NCBI GenBank assembly: GCA_001805005.1
Contig: MHDO01000062.1
Span: 1 to 5,581, forward strand
DNA length: 5,581 nt
Direction of reading: 5' to 3'
From: Nitrospinae bacterium RIFCSPLOWO2_12_39_16
Lineage (GTDB): Bacteria > Nitrospinota > Nitrospinia > UBA9942
A model generated the notes under the pieces. It ran no database searches. It saw only the letters and a program-made list of their open reading frames with translations, and was not told the DNA's origin. A program made the translations under genes and the position numbers. This document shows, piece by piece, positions 1 through 4,736 of this stretch; within the stretch, counting starts at the first letter, position 1, and each line of letters opens with the position of its first letter.

Positions 1-3000
1 TCAAGCCATGTCTTCGAAGTGGGAACTAAACTTATATCATCCCAATAAGCTGTTCCGCTTCTTGCCCCATCAACAATCAATCTTATCTTAATTCTCTGTG
101 CATTAGAGAGAGTTGTGAAGGTTTTTGTAAGCTGGGTAAAGCCGCTATTGGGATTGGTGGAAACACCATTTGTATCCGCCCGAATACTGGTGGCGCATGA
201 AGTATCACTAAATTCCTGCACATCAAGTCGGGTGCCTCCACTTGTGTAGGCATTGTAAGCCCAAGCAGTGAGAGTATAACTTGTGCTGCCTGTTACAGCA
301 ATACAGTCCGAATTAGTTGCCTGGGCCGCACTGGGATTGATAATAGCCATTGAAGAACTGCCTGATTTAGATTGAGTAGAAACTCTGTCAGCCGCTGTGC
401 TTTCAGTCCAGTTACTTGCATCCACCCCGCTGCCGCTTTCAAAAGAAGAATTTGTTATAATATTTGATAATACAAGGACAGTATTTATATTATCCTTTGT
501 AATAGTAGTTGGGGCATTTGTCTCATTGGTAAATCTTATCTGGACTGTATCCCCTGTATGAAGCCCGAGCCCAAGTCCTGATGTATCATGTGCATCTGCC
601 CTCTCCAGTTGGGCAGGTAATGAGCTAAAACGATTTAAAATTTCAGTCTGTGTAAGTGCAGTATTGTATAAAACAACCTCATCCATTTTCCCATTGTAAT
701 AATTTATCCCCCAGTAGTTTTCACCTGTATAATTTGCTCCAGAATAAACTGCAGTCCTACCTGCTGATGTGCCCCGGCCCGAAGACCATGTTGACAGCTC
801 CCTCCTCCCCATTACAAAGGGGTCTCTTGAGGCGCTTACAGTTCCTGTCCGTGATAAACTTCCATCAAAGATACCATCTATATAAACCTTCTGTAATCCA
901 GTCGCTGAATCATAAGTGCAGACAACCTGTCTCCATATATCCTTATATCCTGAATAATTCCTTTGCAATCTGTCCATACTCCCTGCTCCATACCATGCCC
1001 ATGTTGTTCCTGTATCGGATGTTTCTATGGCACACTGTCCATTTGATGCCATTACATAACTATCCTCTTTACCGAGGACAGTATATCCTGTGCTAAATAA
1101 ATTATTCGGCTTGAGCCATGCCTCAATGGTGAGCTTTCCACCATTTATATCAGGGAGGGTCGGAGCAAACAGATGGTCATCACTACCATCAAGAGAGACT
1201 CCATAACCCGAAGCACCTGTTGTCCATGAAACACCTTTGTTTAAAGAGGCATTATATCCCCCTGCACTGTCATAAGCTGTCATCTTCGCACCTTCATCCA
1301 TTTTATAGTATGCCACAGCACCCGATGGCGGAAGTTTGACTCCAGTGTTCCCCTTGATTTCTGTCTGTAAAATTATAGGATTGCCACCACCATCCAATAT
1401 ACAGGTTCCATTCAGAGATACCCTATCCCCAACCTCTACTGTAGGCACACAGCCGCCTGTGCCAGAAGTAACTGTAATTGTCAATGTATCATTTGTATTA
1501 TAAGTAGTGCTCCACCCGGCTGTTATAGTGCTGCCGTCACACTTCCATGAATGGCCATTTGAGAGTTTTAAGATAGTGTCTATATTAGCTGTTGTAATAG
1601 AACATGCTGACCCATTTGTAGCACCTGAAAAGAGGATTGTAAAACTATCCCCACTCTGCAAACCCGTGCCGCCATTGGATGTATCACTTGCACGGGTATC
1701 TGCTGTAATGCCTGAATTCCCATAATCGCCGTTATTTCCAGGATGATAAAGCATTAACTGGTTTGCATCATAATTGTAATAAGAAATCAAAGGGTTGTTA
1801 GAGGAATCAAGGATAATTGAGGAATAAAGGCCTGTATTATTGGTCCCATCAATACCAGAGATGGCATTACCACTACTACAGGCACTATTGCCGCAGAGGA
1901 CATAGTGGAGGTCCTGAGCAAGCCCAATACTGTAGCCACTATTTGCCCTATGCCCCCAGTAATGATAGGCGATTCTTGGTTTGCCATCACTCCCAACCTT
2001 TATGGAGGATGTATACCCATTCAATTGTGTCCCTCCATAATTGGCTAAATTAACCTTTATCCAGTTTGTAGAAACTGTGCAATCTACAGCATCACAATAG
2101 GCAAAATAGGCATCACGGCGGCTTATTTTACCAGGCAGCTCATAACCCCAGCTAAAACCTTGACGATCTGACCGAGGATAAGGTGCAGACCCCCCCCAGT
2201 TGGTACCATAGTTATCCTGCCCCTGATATTGATAAACTAATCTCGGCTTACCTGTAGTCGGATGGATTGCTATTGATGTATCCCTGAATAAATTACTCGT
2301 GTTTACGATTGTATCTATCTCTGCGCTGGTATTCCATGATGTGAATGGCGGTGAGCCTTCCGCATATTTTATCTTTTGAACCTCATCCGCATCATAGCTT
2401 ATCATCACCTTTGTTCCATATATGACCATAGAGGCAGACCTGCCGCCATTTGTATCTACTGTGCTTATTGACCAGTTTGTAGAAACCGTGCAATCAGCCG
2501 CATCACAATAGGCGAGTTTTAATGCACCCTTTTTCGTGTCACTACTATTTATCTTGTGGGAAAAGTCATAATAGGCTATTCTTGGTTTACCTGATGAATC
2601 AAATGCGAGGGATGTCCACCCACCTGTATGACCATTCTCTGACTGACCAATCTGTGCTACAGTTACCTTTGTCCAGTCCTCAGGGGTAAGACAGGTTGTG
2701 GTAGAACAATATGCATATTTGAGTGCACCTACCATGTGGTTGCCGTATTTACCGTTTATATCCGAGCCTGTGCTATTATTCTTGCTTATGTTGTGATAAT
2801 AGCTTATGTAGGGCTTATTTCCGCTGCCTAAAACAAGTGAGACATATCCTTGGACACCCTTTTCTTCTACAACAGTGCGAATCCATTGATTCACAGTCCC
2901 ATTCGTTGTCCAGTAAGAATACCTGAGCTCCCCTGTCTTATAGTCAAAATAGGCAATCGCAGGCTTGCCATTAGATTGAAGCTTAACAGAGCTATATGCA

Positions 3001-3104
3001 CCACCACTGGAGTCAACAGTGGAGATACCAGCAGCAAACACTGGGGAAAGTGTCAGTGTCAGTGTCAGTGTCAGCAGTAATATTTGCAGCAATTTACGAA
3101 TCAT
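1..3104 (-). CDS. Large secreted multidomain protein: beta-propeller, LamG and CBM-like domains (C-terminus beyond window)
   Basis: An uninterrupted frame of 1034 complete codons starts at ATG 3104-3102 and runs off the left edge with no stop. The start is supported by AAGGTG five bases upstream and by a signal peptide (residues 1-24/25, charged MIRK, Leu-Thr core, VFA|A site). Residues about 38-455 hold seven repeats of the type S-(I/L)-x4-G-K-P-x-I-(A/S)-Y-Y, best read as a seven-bladed beta-propeller. Residues 468-575 look like a beta-sandwich module. Residues 594-826 resemble Laminin_G_3/ConA-like domains (AYYKMDEG, LTIEAWLKP, VYIDG, GKMDEVVLYNTAL). Residues 837-881 repeat the first half of the sandwich module. 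Residues 882-1028 resemble CBM4_9 (NSSFESG at the start, YWDDISL at the end). The likely role is surface or secreted binding of polysaccharide or glycoprotein; the ligand is unknown. No catalytic motif was recognised. It is the last visible gene of a minus-strand series, 136 bases after the GxxExxY gene. Domain names come from motif memory; the frame is certain. Confidence 0.93.
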   Translation of the reverse strand, partial: MIRKLLQILLLTLTLTLTLSPVFAAGISTVDSSGGAYSSVKLQSNGKPAIAYFDYKTGELRYSYWTTNGTVNQWIRTVVEEKGVQGYVSLVLGSGNKPYISYYHNISKNNSTGSDINGKYGNHMVGALKYAYCSTTTCLTPEDWTKVTVAQIGQSENGHTGGWTSLAFDSSGKPRIAYYDFSHKINSSDTKKGALKLAYCDAADCTVSTNWSISTVDTNGGRSASMVIYGTKVMISYDADEVQKIKYAEGSPPFTSWNTSAEIDTIVNTSNLFRDTSIAIHPTTGKPRLVYQYQGQDNYGTNWGGSAPYPRSDRQGFSWGYELPGKISRRDAYFAYCDAVDCTVSTNWIKVNLANYGGTQLNGYTSSIKVGSDGKPRIAYHYWGHRANSGYSIGLAQDLHYVLCGNSACSSGNAISGIDGTNNTGLYSSIILDSSNNPLISYYNYDANQLMLYHPGNNGDYGNSGITADTRASDTSNGGTGLQSGDSFTILFSGATNGSACSITTANIDTILKLSNGHSWKCDGSTITAGWSTTYNTNDTLTITVTSGTGGCVPTVEVGDRVSLNGTCILDGGGNPIILQTEIKGNTGVKLPPSGAVAYYKMDEGAKMTAYDSAGGYNASLNKGVSWTTGASGYGVSLDGSDDHLFAPTLPDINGGKLTIEAWLKPNNLFSTGYTVLGKEDSYVMASNGQCAIETSDTGTTWAWYGAGSMDRLQRNYSGYKDIWRQVVCTYDSATGLQKVYIDGIFDGSLSRTGTVSASRDPFVMGRRELSTWSSGRGTSAGRTAVYSGANYTGENYWGINYYNGKMDEVVLYNTALTQTEILNRFSSLPAQLERADAHDTSGLGLGLHTGDTVQIRFTNETNAPTTITKDNINTVLVLSNIITNSSFESGSGVDASNWTESTAADRVSTQSKSGSSSMAIINPSAAQATNSDCIAVTGSTSYTLTAWAYNAYTSGGTRLDVQEFSDTSCATSIRADTNGVSTNPNSGFTQLTKTFTTLSNAQRIKIRLIVDGARSGTAYWDDISLVPTSKTWL
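1740..2993 (-). repeat. Seven internal propeller-blade repeats in the large secreted protein
   Basis: Blade cores begin near residues 38, 88, 164, 223, 276, 365 and 428. Typical cores are VKLQSNGKPAIAYFD, TSLAFDSSGKPRIAYYD and SSIILDSSNNPLISYYN. Four of them are followed by a CX4C pair (C133/C138, C200/C205, C337/C342, C404/C409), plausibly a disulfide-closed loop in an exported protein. Parts of blades 3 and 5 are almost identical at protein level (CDAADCTVSTNW and CDAVDCTVSTNW, DNA 2472-2510 and 2061-2099), which points to internal duplication. The blade count is my own alignment by eye. Confidence 0.7.
2190..2197 (-). repeat. G8 homopolymer inside the large secreted protein gene
   Basis: Eight consecutive C on the plus strand, read as G on the coding strand, encode Trp303-Gly304-Gly305. 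The frame is intact in this sequence. Runs of this length are slippage-prone; loss or gain of one base would truncate or change the protein after about 305 residues. It could also be a site of sequencing error, although the continuous frame on both sides argues the count is right. Confidence 0.85.
3048..3074 (-). repeat. Tandem TGACAC hexamer forming a signal-peptide core
   Basis: The plus strand reads AGTGTC four times in a row plus two further bases (3049-3074). On the coding strand this gives alternating CTG and ACA codons, residues 11-19 LTLTLTLTL, the hydrophobic core of the signal peptide of the large secreted protein. A change by one unit would add or remove Leu-Thr without shifting the frame. 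Related hexamers occur in the hairpin at 3943-4014. Confidence 0.85.
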
Positions 3105-3109
3105 AAATA

Positions 3110-3115
3110 CACCTT
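3110..3115 (-). promoter_or_regulatory. Ribosome binding site of the large secreted protein
   Basis: AAGGTG on the coding strand lies five bases before ATG 3104. It starts directly beyond the arm of the 102-bp palindrome, so the palindrome ends within a few bases of the translation signal. Confidence 0.7.
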
Positions 3116-3119
3116 TTTT

Positions 3120-3221
3120 GCCACAGAGGCACAGAGACACAGAGAAAAATAACCTTAACTTCTTATTTTTATTTTCTCATCTTATGTCTCTTATCTCTCT
3201 GTGCCTCCGTGTCTCCGTGGC
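3120..3221. repeat. 102-bp inverted repeat (CACAGAG family), cargo-less copy
   Basis: Two arms of about 27 bases (3120-3146 and 3195-3221) run from GCCAC at one end to GTGGC at the other and enclose about 48 AT-rich bases. The left arm reads CACAGAGGCACAGAGACACA and the right arm is its imperfect complement. It fills most of the 136-base gap between the GxxExxY stop and the large gene, and would form a long hairpin in the mRNA just ahead of the large gene's ribosome binding site. It lacks a following U-run in the direction of transcription, so I do not call it a terminator. It belongs to the same family as 3613-3639 and 4591-4683. Confidence 0.9.
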
Positions 3222-3240
3222 TGAATTAGGTTTTTGCTCA

Positions 3241-3612
3241 TTACAAAATAAACCTCTTTATCCCATCTTTCATAAATCTACTATTAAAATTCATTAATAA
3301 TCCGACCCTCTTATTTGTTATTTTTAAATATGTTAATACCTGTGCTTCAAATATTGGGTCATATCGCTCAACGCTCTTGTTTTCCAAAACAACTTTATCT
3401 TCAACAATTAAATCCACTCTATACTCACCAATTTCAGTACCTTTATAAACCATTGGCACTTTAACCTGTCGTTGATATCTTAAACCTGAAAGTTCTAACT
3501 CTCTACAGAGAGCCTTTTCATAATTTTCTTCTAATAAGCCTGGTCCAAGATTTTTATGCACTTCAATTGCACATCCAATTATTTTCTCAGACAATTCATT
3601 AATTTGTTTCAT
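3241..3612 (-). CDS. GxxExxY family protein (PDDEXK_3-like, putative nuclease fold)
   Basis: A 123-residue protein, the usual size for the GxxExxY family (TIGR04256/PF13366 as I recall). The name-giving motif is G25-LL-E28-EN-Y31, preceded by EKIIGCAIEVHKNLGPG. A PDDEXK-like core follows: D67 in YRVDLIVED, E77-N-K79 in VVLENKS, and Q91xxxY95 in EAQVLTYLK, similar to the QxxxY motif of RecB/Cas4-type nucleases. Most relatives have ELK where this has ENK; acidic and lysine residues are kept. There is no signal peptide, so it is cytoplasmic, unlike the other three genes here. No biochemical function is established for the family as far as I know, so nuclease activity is inference from the fold. 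ATG 3612 is chosen because GGAGG lies nine bases upstream, within the repeat arm. The gene follows the second SUMF1 gene by 33 bases and is bracketed by repeat arms, suggesting it came in with them. Confidence 0.92.
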   Translation of the reverse strand: MKQINELSEKIIGCAIEVHKNLGPGLLEENYEKALCRELELSGLRYQRQVKVPMVYKGTEIGEYRVDLIVEDKVVLENKSVERYDPIFEAQVLTYLKITNKRVGLLMNFNSRFMKDGIKRFIL

Positions 3613-3639
3613 CTCTCTGTGCCTCCGTGTCTCTGTGGC
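3613..3639 (-). repeat. Single arm of the CACAGAG repeat family, abutting the GxxExxY start codon
   Basis: On the coding strand it begins GCCACAGAGACACGGAGG and ends directly at the ATG of the GxxExxY gene. It starts six bases after the stop codon of the upstream SUMF1 gene. It is a near-identical direct copy of 3195-3221 and an inverted copy of 3120-3146. Confidence 0.9.
3622..3626 (-). promoter_or_regulatory. Ribosome binding site supplied by the repeat arm
   Basis: A full GGAGG on the coding strand with a nine-base spacer to ATG 3612. It is part of the repeat arm itself, so the repeat brings the translation signal with the gene. It decides the start of the GxxExxY gene. Confidence 0.7.
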
Positions 3640-3645
3640 TCGCTT

Positions 3646-4716
3646 TTAATCCTTTGCGCATCTGAATCCCACCATCCCATCGCCGTGCCATGCGTCTGCC
3701 GCCCTTGGCATTCGTGTCGGTAGCATATAGTATCTCGCCGATGCCCTTGCTGATTCAGGGGCATTAATTAAATAGGACCCGCCTCTGACAACATAGAACT
3801 CTCTTTTAAATGCCTCTCTTTCTATCACAGGACTATCTGGATATGGACGATATAAAGATGATGTCCATTCAGCCACATTACCTCCCATATCATTGACACC
3901 ATAAGGACTAACATCCCCCTCAAAATATCCTACCGGATATTTAGTGTCAGTGTGAGTGCCAGTGTCAGGTAAAAGAATTGCTTTTTTACTCACACTTACA
4001 CTGTCACTGACACTTTTTTTTGTGTTCGCATACCCCTTATTCTCCTCATTCCCCCATGGATATTTTCTTCCATCAGTCCCCCTTGCAGCCTTCTCCCATT
4101 CCTTTTCTGTAGGAAGCCGCTTACCCTTCCATTGACAATACCCGCTTGCCATATACCAATCCACATCACTTACAGGATGATTTTCTGTCCCCTCCTTGTA
4201 AGTAGGGAGTAGGGAGTAGGGAGTAGGCAGCTTACTGCTTACTGCATACTGCATACTGTTTACTGTATCACTTGAATACACCCACTCCTCCGGAATAGGG
4301 ATGCCTATATCTTCATAAAATGGAAGCCTCACCTTGTTCTTAATGAGATATAATAGATATTCTTTGTATTCGGCATTCGTTACTTCAAATCTGTCAATAT
4401 AAAAATCTTTGACAAAGACCTTTCTCTGTGAAATTTCATCCACTCCGTAGTCAATTCCGGGCCTTCCACCCCTCTCTCCGCTCCCCATTATGAACTTACC
4501 CTCCGGTATAAAAACCATCTCACTTGCCTCTGCAAGAGGCAAAAAGCAAAAAACAAGATACAAGATACAAGATGCAAGAACAACTTTCTTGCCACATAGG
4601 CACAGAGACTCAGAGAATATTAGAACAAAAAACTGTTTTATAATTTCTTTCATCTCTTCTCTGTGTCTCCGTGTCTCAGTGGCTAATTTTTTATACCTTT
4701 TGCACATAGGAATCAT
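3646..4716 (-). CDS. Exported SUMF1/FGE-sulfatase-fold protein lacking the catalytic cysteines (second copy)
   Basis: A 356-residue protein of the formylglycine-generating-enzyme-like fold (PF03781). Landmarks are EMVFIPEGKFIMGS (66-79), FYIDRFEVTNAEYKEY (105-120), GKRLPTEKEWEKAARG (198-213), YPWGN (219-223), DVSPYGVNDMGGNVAEWTSS (268-287), VRGGSYL (310-316) and the C-terminal GFRCAKD. True FGEs have a Cys pair after GGSxx; here the equivalent places are Ile317 and Ser322, so sulfatase activation is unlikely. Start ATG 4716 is chosen for GGGTGA five bases upstream; a longer frame from 4845 would overlap the preceding gene by about 109 bases. The hydrophobic core VVLASCILYLVFCFLPLA with AEAS after it is a signal peptide, but 44 residues precede it. 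Residues 12-42 are the translation of a 93-bp palindrome; without them a normal signal peptide remains. Two further repeats interrupt the fold at 151-172 and 235-258. It follows its paralog by 20 bases, so co-transcription is likely. Confidence 0.93.
   Translation of the reverse strand: MIPMCKRYKKLATETRRHREEMKEIIKQFFVLIFSESLCLCGKKVVLASCILYLVFCFLPLAEASEMVFIPEGKFIMGSGERGGRPGIDYGVDEISQRKVFVKDFYIDRFEVTNAEYKEYLLYLIKNKVRLPFYEDIGIPIPEEWVYSSDTVNSMQYAVSSKLPTPYSLLPTYKEGTENHPVSDVDWYMASGYCQWKGKRLPTEKEWEKAARGTDGRKYPWGNEENKGYANTKKSVSDSVSVSKKAILLPDTGTHTDTKYPVGYFEGDVSPYGVNDMGGNVAEWTSSLYRPYPDSPVIEREAFKREFYVVRGGSYLINAPESARASARYYMLPTRMPRAADAWHGDGMVGFRCAKD
3943..4014. repeat. In-frame inverted repeat built of TGACAC-like hexamers
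   Basis: Arms 3943-3968 and 3989-4014 are built of GTGTCA/TGACAC-like units and pair imperfectly around a 20-base AT-rich loop. They encode residues about 235-258 (SVSDSVSVS...DTGTHTDT) of the second SUMF1 protein, at a place where the paralog has only about a dozen residues between NT and DVSPYGV. The block is therefore an insertion tolerated in a surface loop. The same hexamer forms the signal-peptide core of the large protein at 3048-3074. Confidence 0.8.
4201..4266. repeat. Two adjacent heptamer arrays inside the second SUMF1 gene
   Basis: On the plus strand AGTAGGG is repeated three times and followed by AGTAGGC (4201-4228). After three bases comes an array of five units of the type (T/A)TACTG(C/T) at 4232-4266. 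Together they encode residues about 151-172 (VNSMQYAVSSKLPTPYSLLP), low-complexity sequence without a counterpart in the paralog. Seven-base units rotate through the three frames, yet no stop arises in the coding frame. Confidence 0.85.
4547..4581. repeat. Heptamer array forming the signal-peptide core of the second SUMF1 protein
   Basis: The plus strand carries CAAGATA, CAAGATA, CAAGATG and CAAGAAC in tandem, preceded by a related CAAAAAA unit. Read on the coding strand (TATCTTG-type units) they give residues about 46-57 (VLASCILYLVFC), the hydrophobic core of the signal peptide. A degenerate array of the same period lies in the signal peptide of the paralog at 5544-5570. Confidence 0.75.
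4591..4683. repeat. 93-bp inverted repeat (CACAGAG family) inserted in frame in a coding sequence
   Basis: The element runs from GCCAC (4591) to GTGGC (4683) with arms 4591-4615 and 4657-4683 around an AT-rich loop. The left arm differs at two of 25 positions from 3120-3144, and the right arm at two of 27 from 3613-3639. Its length is exactly 31 codons, and it has no stop in the frame of the second SUMF1 gene, where it encodes residues 12-42 (ATETRRHREE through to SESLCLCG). Removing it joins MIPMCKRYKKL directly to KKVVLASCILY, an ordinary n-region and h-region. Confidence 0.9.
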
Positions 4717-4720
4717 AATT

Positions 4721-4729
4721 TCACCCTTT
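4721..4729 (-). promoter_or_regulatory. Ribosome binding site of the second SUMF1 gene
   Basis: AAAGGGTGA on the coding strand with a four- to five-base spacer to ATG 4716. It lies in the 20-base gap after the stop codon of the preceding gene and decides between the start at 4716 and in-frame ATGs upstream and downstream. Confidence 0.75.
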
Positions 4730-4736
4730 CTTATTT

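Larger units (their letters stand above)
3120..3639 (-). mobile_element. Putative repeat-bounded cassette carrying a GxxExxY gene
   Basis: The unit begins and ends with GCCAC/GTGGC. Read on the minus strand, its order is arm (3639-3613), GxxExxY gene, a second arm in the same orientation (3221-3195), an AT-rich loop, and an inverted arm (3146-3120). The two same-orientation arms differ at one of 27 positions by my comparison. The outermost pair forms terminal inverted repeats with a few mismatches. No transposase is present and I see no clear target-site duplication. That it moves as a unit is inference; the arrangement itself is directly visible. It may be mobilised in trans or may simply be a gene lodged beside repeats. 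Confidence 0.45.

Noticed and set aside
800..835. Possible second CCCCCT/AGGGGG palindrome
   Set aside because: CTCCCTCCTCCCC and AAGGGGTCTC pair poorly, and the encoded residues DPFVMGRREL fit the LamG domain, so this is probably ordinary coding sequence.
656..2053. Plus-strand and antisense open frames within the large protein gene
   Set aside because: They are short, rich in His, Tyr, Pro and Cys as expected for shadow frames, and lie inside a continuous 1034-codon minus-strand frame with clear domains.
3120..3221. Intrinsic terminator at the 102-bp palindrome
   Set aside because: The hairpin is long and imperfect, with a large loop; in the direction of transcription the second arm is followed by A-rich sequence, not a U-run.
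3019..3297. Plus-strand open frame of 92 codons across the repeat region
   Set aside because: It reads through the hexamer array and the 102-bp palindrome (RHRDTEK-type peptide) and overlaps two minus-strand coding ends; a translated repeat, not a gene.
3049..4266. CRISPR-like array from the repeated elements
   Set aside because: The repeats belong to different families, are contiguous tandems or palindromes, and lack regular unique spacers; no cas gene is present.
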